A stretch of 64,000 nt of DNA from Myxococcota bacterium (lineage in GTDB: Bacteria > Myxococcota_A > UBA9160 > UBA4427), in NCBI GenBank assembly GCA_041389495.1, contig JAWKRT010000001.1, forward strand, positions 1,984,001 through 2,048,000, read 5' to 3'. The notes below the pieces were generated by a model. That model did no database searches. It worked only from the letters and a program-made list of their open reading frames with translations, and was not told where the DNA came from. How positions within the stretch are numbered: the first letter of the stretch is position 1; the number at the start of each line of letters is the position of its first letter. Both the position numbers and the translations under genes were made by a program. Shown here piece by piece: positions 25,588-34,545 of this stretch.

Positions 25588-27285
25588 GTGGAGGACGCCG
25601 GCGCGTCGCAGCGCCTCGCGTTCGCCGATGCGACGGCCGCGGCGCGCGTCGGCATGAGCCTCTCGCACCGCGCCTCGCTCCACCCCGAGCGCGACGCGAT
25701 CCGCTGCGAGCACGGCGACCGCACGTTCGCGGCGCTGAACGCGCGCGCGAACCGGCTGCTGCGCGCGCTGCGCGCGCGCGGGCTGCGCGCGGGCGACGGC
25801 GTCGCGATCGTGTCGCGCAACCGGCCGGAGTTCGCCGAGGCGTTCTTCGCCTGCCTGCGCGGCGGCCTGCGTTTCACGCCCGTGAACTGGCACGGCAGCG
25901 AGGACGAGATCGCGTACGTCGTCGCCGACTGCGAGGCGCGCGCGCTCGTGTGCGACGCGGCGTTCGCACCGGCGGCCGCGCGCGCGCGCGAAGCCGCCGG
26001 CGCGCGGCTCGACGTGCGACTCGCGGTCGGCGGGGCGCTCGACGCGTTCGAGCCGTTCGAGGACGCGCTCGCGCCCGAGAGCGGCGACGACGTCGAGGAC
26101 GCGTCGCTCGGCGACACGATGCTCTACACGTCGGGCACGACGGGGCGTCCGAAGGGCGTGCGCCGCGCGCCGCCCGAGCCCGACACGGCCGCCGTCGGCC
26201 TGCAGCTCCTGATCGGCGTCTTCGACTTCCGGGCGGACGCGGGCGACGTGTCGCTCGCGACCGGCCCGCTCTACCACTCGGGCCCACTCAACCTCTGCCT
26301 GAACGCGCCGCTCTCGGCGGGCGTGCCCGTCGTGCTGATGGACAAGTGGGACGCGCGGCGGATGCTCGCGCTCCTCGAACGGCACGGCGTCACGCACACG
26401 TTCTGCGTCCCCACGATGTTCCACCGCCTGCTCGCGCTGCCCGAAGGCGAGCGCCGCGCGTGCGACACGTCGCGACTGCGCTTCGTGATCCACGGCGCGG
26501 CGCCGACGCCGGTCGAGGACAAGCGGCGGATGATCGAGTGGCTGGGCCCGATCCTCACCGAGATCTTCGCGTCGACGGAGGGGCCGGGAACGTTCGTGAG
26601 CTCGCAGGAGTGGCTCGCGCGGCCGGGCACCGTCGGGCGGCCGGCGCCGGGCGCGGTGCGCATCCTCGACGAGCGCGGCGCCGAGCTGCCGCCGGGCGAG
26701 GTCGGCGTCGTGCACCTGCGCGCCGCGCCGGGCGCTTCGTTCGAGTACTTCAAGGACGCGGAGAAGACGCGCGCCGCGCAGCGCGACGGCTTCTACACGG
26801 TGGGCGACGTCGGCTACCTCGACGACGAGGGCTACCTGTTCCTGACCGGGCGCAGCGCCGAGCTCGCGATCGTCGGCGGCACGAACGTGTACCCGGCCGA
26901 GATCGACGACGTGCTGCTGCTGCACGACGCGGTCGAGGACGCGGCGGCGTTCGGCGTGCCGAGCGCCGAGTGGGGCGAGGAGATCGAGGCCATCGTCGCG
27001 CTCGCGCCGGACGCGTCGCCGGGCGACGCGCTCGCCGAGGCGCTGCGCGCGCACTGCCGCGAGCGGCTCCCGACGATCAAGATCCCGCGGCGCATCGCGT
27101 TCGTCGAGCGCGTCCCGCGCAGCGAGGCCGGCAAGGTGCTGCGCCGGCGCATCCGCGACGAGCGACTCGCGCAGGAGGCGCCCGGCGGCGGCGCGGCGGG
27201 CGGCGCGGCGGACGGCGCCAAGGGCGGCGCGAAGGGCGGCGCGGCGGGCGGTGCCAAGGGCGGTGCGGCGGAGCGCGGCACGTGA
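25588..27285 (+). CDS. Acyl-CoA synthetase (AMP-forming) with a glycine/alanine/lysine tail
   Basis: A 565-residue ANL-family ligase that activates a carboxylic acid to its CoA thioester. The P-loop-like YTSGTTGRPKGV is near residue 184, STEGPGT near 330, YTVGDVGYLDDEGYLFLTGR near 408 and the catalytic lysine in RSEAGKVLRR near 515. The ligase proper ends at about residue 525; the last 35 residues are a simple repeat of GGA and AKGGA units that is not part of the family. The GTG start at 25588 is used because homology begins there; ATG at 25654 is an alternative. The stop overlaps the next start (GTGA). Confidence 0.88.
   Translation: MEDAGASQRLAFADATAAARVGMSLSHRASLHPERDAIRCEHGDRTFAALNARANRLLRALRARGLRAGDGVAIVSRNRPEFAEAFFACLRGGLRFTPVNWHGSEDEIAYVVADCEARALVCDAAFAPAAARAREAAGARLDVRLAVGGALDAFEPFEDALAPESGDDVEDASLGDTMLYTSGTTGRPKGVRRAPPEPDTAAVGLQLLIGVFDFRADAGDVSLATGPLYHSGPLNLCLNAPLSAGVPVVLMDKWDARRMLALLERHGVTHTFCVPTMFHRLLALPEGERRACDTSRLRFVIHGAAPTPVEDKRRMIEWLGPILTEIFASTEGPGTFVSSQEWLARPGTVGRPAPGAVRILDERGAELPPGEVGVVHLRAAPGASFEYFKDAEKTRAAQRDGFYTVGDVGYLDDEGYLFLTGRSAELAIVGGTNVYPAEIDDVLLLHDAVEDAAAFGVPSAEWGEEIEAIVALAPDASPGDALAEALRAHCRERLPTIKIPRRIAFVERVPRSEAGKVLRRRIRDERLAQEAPGGGAAGGAADGAKGGAKGGAAGGAKGGAAERGT
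27184..27278 (+). repeat. G+C-rich simple repeat encoding the GGA/AKGGA tail of the ligase
   Basis: Imperfect repeats of GGCGGCGCG and GCCAAGGGCGGC units encode glycine, alanine and lysine. They form the extra C-terminal tail of the acyl-CoA ligase and are a plausible place for slippage. Confidence 0.6.
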
Positions 27286-27905
27286 GCGCTCGTCCTTCCG
27301 CGGCGCCTCCGCCCCGCGGCCACACCGCGGCCGCCGCGGCCGGCGACACCGCGCTCGGCGTCGCGCTCCTGCTCGTGGTGCTCGCGAGCGCGCTCGCCCT
27401 CGCGCTCGGGGCGTGGCTCGGCGCCGGTCCGGGCGCGGCGGGCGTTCCGCACGCGCGCATTCCGGCGATGTTCGCGGGCGGCGCGAGCGGCGATCGCGAC
27501 GGCGCCGTGCTCGCGGCGGGCGCCGTGTTCGGCGCGCTCCAGATCGTGTTCTTCGGGCTGTGCTTCGCGCTCGGCATGCGGCGGGGCGGCGCGCTCGGGC
27601 GGCTCGCGCGGCCGCTCGCGATCGGCGTCGCGCTCTACCTCGCCGTCTGGGGCGCGCTCGTCGCTGCCTACGCGCAGTACGCGGCCGCGCCCATGGCGAG
27701 CCCGCGCTGGCTCGGGCTCCCGCTGCCGACCGCGCTGCTGCTCTTCGCGCTCTGGCCCTTCCCGCTGTGGTTCGCCGCGCTCTACCTGCGCGGCTTCGAG
27801 CGCCACGTCCTCACGGACGACGACTTCGCGCGCTTCCGCGCGCGACTCGAAGCGCTCGCGGCGCGCGACGCGCAGGGCGGACGCGATGGCGAGGCGCGCG
27901 AATGA
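27282..27905 (+). CDS. Four-helix membrane protein, unknown (symporter partner candidate)
   Basis: A 207-residue inner-membrane protein with hydrophobic segments at about 25-50, 75-97, 106-130 and 140-165 and a charged C-terminal tail (LTDDDFARFRARLEALAAR). Its GTG overlaps the ligase stop and its own stop overlaps the symporter ATG (ATGA), so all three are translationally coupled. I do not recognise the family; position suggests an accessory subunit of the following sodium/solute symporter, as small partner proteins are known for some of these. Confidence 0.7.
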   Translation: MSARPSAAPPPRGHTAAAAAGDTALGVALLLVVLASALALALGAWLGAGPGAAGVPHARIPAMFAGGASGDRDGAVLAAGAVFGALQIVFFGLCFALGMRRGGALGRLARPLAIGVALYLAVWGALVAAYAQYAAAPMASPRWLGLPLPTALLLFALWPFPLWFAALYLRGFERHVLTDDDFARFRARLEALAARDAQGGRDGEARE

Positions 27906-29425
27906 CGGCGTCGTCGCTCGAGCCCGTGCGCGCCGAGATCACGCTCGCGCTCGTCGCGCTCTACCTCGTCGCGTGCATCGCGATCGGCTTCTGGGCGATG
28001 CGGCGCACGCACTCGGCGCGCGACTTCTTCGTCGCGGGGCGGCGGCTCGGCACCTGGGTCACGAGCATCGCCGTCTTCTCGACCACGCTCTCGGGCTTCG
28101 GCTTCGTCGGCGGGCCCGGGATGATCTACGCGATGGGCGTGACGTCGGTCTGGATGATCGTCACGTCCGTCACCGGCTACGTGCTGACGTTCGTGCTGCT
28201 GGCGAAGCGGCTGCGCCTGCTGTCCGAGGCGCGCGATGCGCTCTCGCTCCCCGACGTCGTCGCCGCGCGCTACGGCGACGCGCGCACGGGCGCGCTCGTC
28301 GCGCTCGCGATCGTGCTCGGGGTGCTCGGCTACCTCGCGACGCAGATCCTCGCGATGGCGACCGTGCTGCAGGACGTGCTCGCGAGCGCGCTCGGGCCGG
28401 GCGTGCTCGGGCTCGAGGCGTGCGCGGCCGTCTCGTGTGCCGTGCTCGTCCTCTACTGCACGACCGGCGGCATCATCGCCTCCGTCTACACCGACCTCGT
28501 GCAGGGCGCGCTCATGATCGGCGCGGGCGTGCTCGTCTGCCTGGCGGCGAACGCGTCGATGGAGGGCGGGTTCCCGGCGATGGCCGCGGCGCTCGCGCTC
28601 GACGACCCCGAGGCGATCGGGCCGTGGGGCACGCTCGGGATGTTCGGGAGCCTCTCGCTGTTCGCGCTCTTCATGCTCGGCACGGCCGGCCAGCCGCACG
28701 TGATCACGAAGCTCATGATGACCGAGCGGCCGAGCGATGCGCGCCGCATGCTGCCGCTCTCGCTCGCGGGCTACACGCTGTCGGCGCTCCTGTGGCTGTC
28801 GGTCGGGCTCGCGATGCGCGCGCTCGTCGTCGGCGGCGCGCACGCGCCGCTCGCGACGTCGAACGCCGCGGCGCCGGTCTTCCTGCAGCACTACGCGCAC
28901 CCCGTGCTCGCCGGGCTCGTGTTCGCGGGGCTCCTCGCGGCGATCATGTCCACCGCCGACGCGTTCCTCAACATCGGGGCCGCCGCGCTCGTGCACGACC
29001 TCCCGCGCTGGTGGCGCGGCGGGGCGCCGCCGTCGCCGGGCCGCGACGAGCTCGCGCTCGCGCGCGTCGCGAGCGTCGCGCTCGCGCTGCTCGGCACCGC
29101 GTTCGCGCTCTACTCGCACCGCGTGAACCAGGAGCTGATCGCCTTCCTCGGCATCTTCGGGAGCGCCACGTTCGCGGCGGCGCTCGTGCCCGTCGTGGCG
29201 ATCGGCTTCAACTGGCGTCGCGCGACGCCGCGCGCGGCGAACTGCGCGATCGCCGCGAGCCTCGCGATCAACGTCGGGATGGAGCTCGGCGACGTGCGGC
29301 TGCCGCTCGGCATCGAGGGCGGCATCGTCGCGATGCTCGTGTCGCTCGCGCTCTTCCTCGGGATCTCGCTCGTCGAGCCGCCGCCCGCGCTCGCGCCCGA
29401 CGTCGAGGCGGCGCTCGATGCGTGA
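27902..29425 (+). CDS. Sodium/solute symporter (SSS family)
   Basis: A 507-residue polytopic transporter with about 13 membrane segments. The family signs are FWAMRRTHSARDFFVAGRRL near residue 30, VFSTTLSGFGFVGGPGMIYAMG and GLVFAGLLAAIMSTADAFLN near 340, where the Na+-binding serine/aspartate region lies. Substrates of this family range from sugars to amino acids, short carboxylates and pantothenate. The gene overlaps the membrane protein before it by four bases and the kinase after it by eight, so uptake and phosphorylation are probably linked. Confidence 0.88.
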   Translation: MTASSLEPVRAEITLALVALYLVACIAIGFWAMRRTHSARDFFVAGRRLGTWVTSIAVFSTTLSGFGFVGGPGMIYAMGVTSVWMIVTSVTGYVLTFVLLAKRLRLLSEARDALSLPDVVAARYGDARTGALVALAIVLGVLGYLATQILAMATVLQDVLASALGPGVLGLEACAAVSCAVLVLYCTTGGIIASVYTDLVQGALMIGAGVLVCLAANASMEGGFPAMAAALALDDPEAIGPWGTLGMFGSLSLFALFMLGTAGQPHVITKLMMTERPSDARRMLPLSLAGYTLSALLWLSVGLAMRALVVGGAHAPLATSNAAAPVFLQHYAHPVLAGLVFAGLLAAIMSTADAFLNIGAAALVHDLPRWWRGGAPPSPGRDELALARVASVALALLGTAFALYSHRVNQELIAFLGIFGSATFAAALVPVVAIGFNWRRATPRAANCAIAASLAINVGMELGDVRLPLGIEGGIVAMLVSLALFLGISLVEPPPALAPDVEAALDA

Positions 29426-30551
29426 CGACGAGCTCGCGGCGCTCGCGGAGCGCGCGCGCGAGGTCGCGCCCGCGTTCGCGCCCGGGCGCGAGGTGCGCGC
29501 CGTCGCGCCGCTCGGCTCCGGGCACATCCACGCGACGCTGCGGGTCGCGCTCGCGGGGGCGGGCCCCGACCTCGTGCTGCAGAGCCTGAACGAGCACGTC
29601 TTCCCCGACGTGGGCGCGCTGATGGCGAACGTCGAGCGCGTCACCGCGCACCTGCGCGCGCGCGCGCCGCGCGACGGCGACGAGCGCGCGGTGCTGCGGG
29701 TCGTGCGCGCGGCCGACGGCGCGCTCGTCGCGCGCGACGCGGCCGGCACGGCCTGGCGCGCGTTCGTCTACGCGCGCGGGACGTTCGCGATCGACGTCGT
29801 GCCGACCGACGAGCTGGCGTTCCGCACGGCGCGCGCGTTCGGCGCCTTCGCGGCCGCGCTCGCCGACCTCGACCCGGCCTCGCTCGCACTCCCGATTCCG
29901 GGCTTCCACGACCTCGCCGGCCGGCTCGCCCAGCTCGAGCGCGCGGTCGCGGCCGACCGCGTCGGTCGCCTCCGCGACGTCGGCGAAGAGCTGGCCCGCG
30001 CGCGCTCTCTCGGCGCCGAGGTCGGGGCGGCGCTCGACGCGAGCGGCGCGCTCGCACTCCCCGCGCGCCCCGTGCACAACGACTGCAAGATCAACAACCT
30101 GCTGTTCGACGAGGCGACGCGCGAGCCCGTGTGCGTGGTCGACCTCGACACCGTCATGCCGGGCACGCTGCTCGCGGACTTCGGCGAGCTCGTGCGGACG
30201 GCCACCTGCCGGGCCGCCGAGGACGAGCGCGACCTCGCGCTCGTCGACTTCGACGCGGCGCGCTTCGACGCGCTCGCGCGCGGCTACGTCGAGGGGCTCG
30301 GCGGCGCGGCGAGCGACGGCGAGCGCGACGCGCTGTGGCTCGGCGGCCCGTGGATGGCGCTCGAGAACGCGGTCCGCTTCCTGGCCGACCACCTCGACGG
30401 CGACCGCTACTTCCGGCCGCGCCGGCCCGACCACAACCTGCACCGCACGCGCGCGCAGCTGCACCTCGCCGAGCAGCTCTGGCGCTCGCGCGACGCGCTG
30501 CGGGAGACGCTCGCGCGCGCGGCGGGGAAGGGCGCGCGAGCCGGGCGCTAG
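29418..30551 (+). CDS. APH-fold phosphotransferase, N-acetylhexosamine-kinase-like
   Basis: A 377-residue kinase of the aminoglycoside phosphotransferase/choline kinase fold. The N-terminal lobe has APLGSGHIHATLRV near 30 and VLQSLNEHVFPDV; the catalytic loop is PVHNDCKINNLLF near 216, with the metal site VCVVDLDTVMPG following. This set, with QSLNEHVF, resembles anomeric hexosamine kinases (NahK/LnpB) more than antibiotic kinases. It overlaps the symporter gene by eight bases, so its likely job is to trap the imported substrate. The substrate itself is inferred only. Confidence 0.8.
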   Translation: MRDDELAALAERAREVAPAFAPGREVRAVAPLGSGHIHATLRVALAGAGPDLVLQSLNEHVFPDVGALMANVERVTAHLRARAPRDGDERAVLRVVRAADGALVARDAAGTAWRAFVYARGTFAIDVVPTDELAFRTARAFGAFAAALADLDPASLALPIPGFHDLAGRLAQLERAVAADRVGRLRDVGEELARARSLGAEVGAALDASGALALPARPVHNDCKINNLLFDEATREPVCVVDLDTVMPGTLLADFGELVRTATCRAAEDERDLALVDFDAARFDALARGYVEGLGGAASDGERDALWLGGPWMALENAVRFLADHLDGDRYFRPRRPDHNLHRTRAQLHLAEQLWRSRDALRETLARAAGKGARAGR

Positions 30552-30672
30552 GCGAGTGCGGCGCGCGCGCGCCGCTCGGCGGCGTCCGGCGCGCGGCGGG
30601 TCGCGCGCTTGCTAGGATGCGGCCGCCGCGCGGCGGGAGCGTCCGCTCGCGCCGAGACGGCGAGGAGGCCCC

Positions 30673-32211
30673 ATGGCGATCTACGAACCCATCGCGTCCG
30701 ACGGCCCGCGCACGCGGCTGCGCCTGCGCAGCCCGGTCGACCTCGCGCCCATCGGCGAGATCGAGTGCGCCACCGCAGAGGACGTGCGCGCGGCGCTCGA
30801 GCGCGCGCGCAAGGCGCAGCCGGAGTGGGCGGCGCTCTCGTTCCGCGAGCGCGCGCGCTACGTCTACCGCTTCATGGACGTCTTCCTCGAACGGCACGAG
30901 GAGATCCTCGACGTCATCCACAAGGAGACGGGCAAGGCGCGCAGCGAGGCGATCTCGATGGAGATCTTCGCGCCGCTCTCGTCGGCGGCCTACTACGCGA
31001 AGCGCGCGGAGCGCTTCCTCAAGCCGCGGCGGCGGCGCATCGCGGGGATGATGGGGCTCATGAAGCAGCTCCGCGTCGCCTACGTGCCGCTCGGCGTCGT
31101 GGGCATCATCACGCCGTGGAACGGCCCGGTCGCGCTCGCGGTGAACCCGATCGTGCAGGCGCTCATGGCGGGCAACGCCGTGCTGCTGAAGCCGTCCGAG
31201 GTGACGCCGTTCTCGAGCCAGCTCGTCGTCGAGATGTTCCAGCAGGCGGGCCTGCCCGAGGGCGTGCTGCAGGTGCTCGTCGGCGACGGCCGCACGGGCG
31301 CCGCGCTCGTCGAGAGCGGCGTCGACAAGATCTCGTTCACGGGCAGCGTCGCGACGGGCCGCAAGGTGGCCGAGGCGTGCGGGCGGCTGCTCGTGCCGTG
31401 CACGCTCGAGCTCGGCGGCAAGGACGCGATGATCGTGTGCCGCGACGCCGACCTCGAGCGCGCCGTGAACGGCGCGCTGATCGGCTCGTGCATGAACACG
31501 GGGCAGTACTGCTGCGGCACCGAGCGCATCTACGTCGTCGACGAGCTGTACGACGCGTTCGTCGCGAAGGTGGTCGACAAGGCGCGCGACCTGCGCCAGG
31601 GCGCCGAGGGCGAGTACGACGTCGGCGCGCTCTTCTGGGACCGCCAGCTCGACATCGTCGAGCGCCACGTCGAGGACGCGAAGCAGCGCGGCGCGACGGT
31701 GCTCGTCGGCGGGCGCCGCAACCCGAATCTGCAGGGCCTCTACTACGAGCCCACCGTGATCGTCGACGTCGACCACTCGATGGACATCATGAAGCACGAG
31801 ACCTTCGGGCCGGTGGTCGCGATCATGCGGGTGGCGGACGAGGAGGAGGCGCTGCGCCTCGCGAACGACTCGGAGTACGGCCTCAACGGCAACGTCTGGA
31901 CCCAGGACAAGGACAAGGGGTTCGAGATCGCGCAGCGCATGCACACGGGCGGCGTGTGCGTGAACGACATGGCGCTCACCTACGGCGTGCCCGAGGCGCC
32001 CTTCGGCGGACGCAAGGCGAGCGGCGTCGGCCAGGTGAACGGCAAGAAGGGCATTCGCGGCTACACGCACGAGCTGCCCGTGATCCTCGACCGCCGCGGC
32101 GGCAAGGACGTCCAGGGCGGCTATCCGTACACGCGCAAGGGCGAGGACGGGACGCTCGGCTTCGCGAAGTTCCTGTTCGGCAACGCGACGCTGCGGCGCT
32201 GGCTCGGCTGA
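30673..32211 (+). CDS. NAD(P)-dependent aldehyde dehydrogenase
   Basis: A 512-residue aldehyde dehydrogenase. The cofactor region includes ITPWNGPVALAVNPIVQALM and NAVLLKPSE near 180, FTGSVATGRKV near 224, the catalytic glutamate in LELGGKDAMIV near 248 and the catalytic cysteine in MNTGQYCCGTERIYV near 284. The C-terminal ETFGPVVAIMR and FGGRKASGVGQ are standard. It fits the broad succinate-semialdehyde/coniferyl-aldehyde group; substrate not determined. GGAGG lies about six bases before the ATG. A TAGGAT box at 30613-30618 may be a -10 element, but no -35 is visible. Confidence 0.92.
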   Translation: MAIYEPIASDGPRTRLRLRSPVDLAPIGEIECATAEDVRAALERARKAQPEWAALSFRERARYVYRFMDVFLERHEEILDVIHKETGKARSEAISMEIFAPLSSAAYYAKRAERFLKPRRRRIAGMMGLMKQLRVAYVPLGVVGIITPWNGPVALAVNPIVQALMAGNAVLLKPSEVTPFSSQLVVEMFQQAGLPEGVLQVLVGDGRTGAALVESGVDKISFTGSVATGRKVAEACGRLLVPCTLELGGKDAMIVCRDADLERAVNGALIGSCMNTGQYCCGTERIYVVDELYDAFVAKVVDKARDLRQGAEGEYDVGALFWDRQLDIVERHVEDAKQRGATVLVGGRRNPNLQGLYYEPTVIVDVDHSMDIMKHETFGPVVAIMRVADEEEALRLANDSEYGLNGNVWTQDKDKGFEIAQRMHTGGVCVNDMALTYGVPEAPFGGRKASGVGQVNGKKGIRGYTHELPVILDRRGGKDVQGGYPYTRKGEDGTLGFAKFLFGNATLRRWLG

Positions 32212-32249
32212 AGCGCCGACGCGCGCGGCGCACGGCCGCGCCGCTCGCG

Positions 32250-32663
32250 TCAGGGGTCGAGGCGCGCCGTCGCGTCGCCCGCGAGCACGGCGACCCCGTC
32301 CTGGTTGCGCGTCTCGATCGCGACGTCCGCCTCGAGGGCGTCCGCGCGCACGGCCGTCAGCGTGAGCCGCGTCGTGAGCGTGTCGCCCGGCCAGACCTGC
32401 GCGAGGAAGCGCGCGCGGTAGCGCAGCAGCCGGTCGTGGCCGACCCAGGCCGCGAGCGGCTTGCCGGCGAGGCCCATCGTCAGCATCCCGTGCGCGAACG
32501 TGCCGCGGAAGCCCATCGCGCGCGCGAACGGCTCGTCGGTGTGCAGCGGCTGGAAGTCGCCCGACGCGCCCGCGTACATCACGATCTGCGTGCGCGAGAG
32601 GTCGTCGACGACCACCTCCTCGCGCGCGTCGCCCACGCGCACGGCGCGCGCCGAGAGCGCCAC
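32250..32663 (-). CDS. MaoC-like (3R)-hydroxyacyl dehydratase subunit (HadB-like)
   Basis: A 137-residue hot-dog fold protein. SGDFQPLHTD and FAHGMLTMGLAGK are the MaoC hydratase motifs with the catalytic Asp and His. It starts at a GTG one base after the stop of the neighbouring FAS1-like dehydratase gene, a pairing seen for HadA-HadB, where one subunit gives the catalytic site and the other shapes the acyl tunnel. It likely acts on 3-hydroxyacyl-CoA or -ACP in fatty acid metabolism. Confidence 0.88.
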   Translation of the reverse strand: MALSARAVRVGDAREEVVVDDLSRTQIVMYAGASGDFQPLHTDEPFARAMGFRGTFAHGMLTMGLAGKPLAAWVGHDRLLRYRARFLAQVWPGDTLTTRLTLTAVRADALEADVAIETRNQDGVAVLAGDATARLDP

Positions 32664-32664
32664 C

Positions 32665-33147
32665 TCAGGTGACCTGTCGCTCGGTGCCGACGCCGACGAA
32701 GCGCGCGGTGAGCACGAGCTCGCCGCTCTCGTCGCGAAGCTCGGTCACGGTCTCGGTGAAGACGAGCGCGCCGCCGCGGCGACCCTGCTTCTCCCACGTG
32801 CGCCCGGGCCGCACCGTCGCGACGAGCGTCTCGCCGGGCCGCATCGGCCGGTGGTACGCGAACTCCTGCTCGGCGTGGAAGCCCTTCACGCCGCCCGCCG
32901 GCATGACGCCCGCGCCCACGTCCTCGCGCCCCGAGCCGAACCAGGGCTCGCCCGGGCGCGGGCGGCGGTCGTACTCGGGATCGAAGTGGTCGGCGGCCTG
33001 CGCGAACGTCGGCGGCGCGACGACGCCGCCGCACGCGCGCGCCTCGGGCGAGCCCGCGTCCGCGTAGACGGCGCTCGCGTCGCCGAGCGCGCGCGCGAAG
33101 AGCGCGACGTGCCCGGCCTCGACGGGGAAGCGGAAGGTCCGCGCCAT
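32665..33147 (-). CDS. FAS1-like dehydratase subunit (MaoC N-terminal type, HadA-like)
   Basis: A 160-residue hot-dog fold protein of the MaoC_dehydrat_N group. It opens with a long loop and helix (EAGHVALFARALGDASAVY), then VVAPPTFAQAADHFDPEY and KGFHAEQEFAYHRPMRPGET, with HAEQEF typical of HadA/HadC-type structural partners. The product should pair with the MaoC protein encoded right after it. The ATG at 33147 follows the TPR gene stop by 14 bases, so it could be read from the TonB2 cluster's transcript although the functions are not obviously linked. Confidence 0.85.
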   Translation of the reverse strand: MARTFRFPVEAGHVALFARALGDASAVYADAGSPEARACGGVVAPPTFAQAADHFDPEYDRRPRPGEPWFGSGREDVGAGVMPAGGVKGFHAEQEFAYHRPMRPGETLVATVRPGRTWEKQGRRGGALVFTETVTELRDESGELVLTARFVGVGTERQVT

Positions 33148-33161
33148 GGCGGGGCGGGCGC

Positions 33162-34475
33162 CTAGCCCTGCAGCGCCTCGACCTGGCGGCGCCGGTAGTC
33201 GAGGAACTTGATGTACGCCTCGGCGTCCTGCTTCGAGGTGTCGAAGCCCGTGGCCGCGCGGAACGACGCGAGCGCATCGTTCCAGTGGTTCTGGTTCATG
33301 CGCGCGATGCCGCGCAGGATGTGCGCGCTGCCCGGGTCGCGCAGGCCGCCCTTCGCGAGCGCCTTCCCGAGCGCGTCGTCCGCCTGCGGCCAGACCTGCG
33401 TGTTGATCATGATCTGACCGAGCCGCATGTAGAGCTCGCCGTCCGACGCCTCGCGCGCGGCGGCGGCGAGCGGCTCGAACGCCTTGTGCGGCTCGCGCGA
33501 GAAGATGTAGGCCTCCGAGAGCAGCTCGTTCGTCGTCTTGTCGCGCTCGAGGATGCCGTCGGCGATGGCCTTCTCGAGCACCGCGCCGGCCCGTTCGGGC
33601 ATCTCGTGGAAGAGGTAGAGACGCGCGAGCTGCACGACCTCGCGATCCTTCTGGAGGAGCCCGCTCGTGTAGGCGAGCTGGAGCACGCCGAGCGCCTTCT
33701 TCTCCTTGCCCGCCTCCGCGTACGCGCCCGACAGCTGCGTGTAGTACTCGGGCTTGTTGAAGCGGACGAGGAGCTGCTCGAGCACCTCGGCCATCTTGGT
33801 GTAGTCGCCGAGCATGTAGTAGATCTGGCCGAGCAGGCGGAGCCAGTTCTCCTGCGGCTCGTCGGACATCTCGACCGCGATCTCCGCGGGCCGTCGCGCG
33901 GCCTTCGGGTTCGGCGGGTCGGTCTGCATGTAGGAGAGCGCGAACACGTAGAAGTTGTGCGGCTGCGGCCGCACCGGCGCGTTCGGCCGGCTCGCCTTGC
34001 GCAGCCACTCGCGCTGCACCTCGAGCGCCTTCTCGTACTGCCCCTGCATCGCGTACAGCTGGCCGACGCTCCACTCGAGGTTGTACTGCTGGCTCCACGT
34101 CAGCACGTCGAGGCTGATCGCCTTCTCGAAGTAGGCGATCGCCTTCGGGTAGTCCTCGAGCCCGTTCGCGACGTAGCCGTAGAACATGTAGATCGTCGCC
34201 TGCTCGATCTCCTTCAGACCGCGGCGGCGGGCGAGCTCGTCGAGCAGCTTGCGCGCGTCGGCCATGCGCTCGTCCGTCATCGCGAGCTGGACTTCCTGGA
34301 GCTTCTTCGCGACCTGCGGGCCGGGCAGGCCGCCGCGCGGGCGGTTCGCCTCCTCCTCGGCCGTGTTGCCCCCCTTGTCGTCGCCGCCGCCCGCGTCTCC
34401 GCTCTGGGCGAGCGCCGGCGCGACGAGCGCGACGCAGGCAGCGGTGACGAGCAGGGCGTGGATCCATCGGCGCAT
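33162..34475 (-). CDS. Periplasmic TPR protein of the TonB2-type cluster
   Basis: A 437-residue exported protein. A signal peptide (RRWIHALLVTAACVALVAPALAQ) with cleavage near residue 23 is followed by a Gly/Asp linker and at least eight helix pairs of the tetratricopeptide type, for example ATIYMFYGYVANGLEDYPKA and LYAMQGQYEKALEVQREWL. Similar TPR proteins close TonB2 gene clusters in Vibrio and Shewanella-like bacteria, after tonB. It is the last gene of the set beginning with DUF3450 at 38403 and probably serves as a scaffold in the periplasm. Confidence 0.88.
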   Translation of the reverse strand: MRRWIHALLVTAACVALVAPALAQSGDAGGGDDKGGNTAEEEANRPRGGLPGPQVAKKLQEVQLAMTDERMADARKLLDELARRRGLKEIEQATIYMFYGYVANGLEDYPKAIAYFEKAISLDVLTWSQQYNLEWSVGQLYAMQGQYEKALEVQREWLRKASRPNAPVRPQPHNFYVFALSYMQTDPPNPKAARRPAEIAVEMSDEPQENWLRLLGQIYYMLGDYTKMAEVLEQLLVRFNKPEYYTQLSGAYAEAGKEKKALGVLQLAYTSGLLQKDREVVQLARLYLFHEMPERAGAVLEKAIADGILERDKTTNELLSEAYIFSREPHKAFEPLAAAAREASDGELYMRLGQIMINTQVWPQADDALGKALAKGGLRDPGSAHILRGIARMNQNHWNDALASFRAATGFDTSKQDAEAYIKFLDYRRRQVEALQG

Positions 34476-34545
34476 GATTCGAGGGGCTCCGTTGCAGGTG
34501 CGGCCGGCGGGCGCCGCGCGGTCGGGCGCGCTGCGTGCGCGCCGG

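Noticed and set aside
30673..32211. Programmed recoding or selenocysteine in the aldehyde dehydrogenase CC site
   Set aside because: Both codons are ordinary TGC and the frame is complete.
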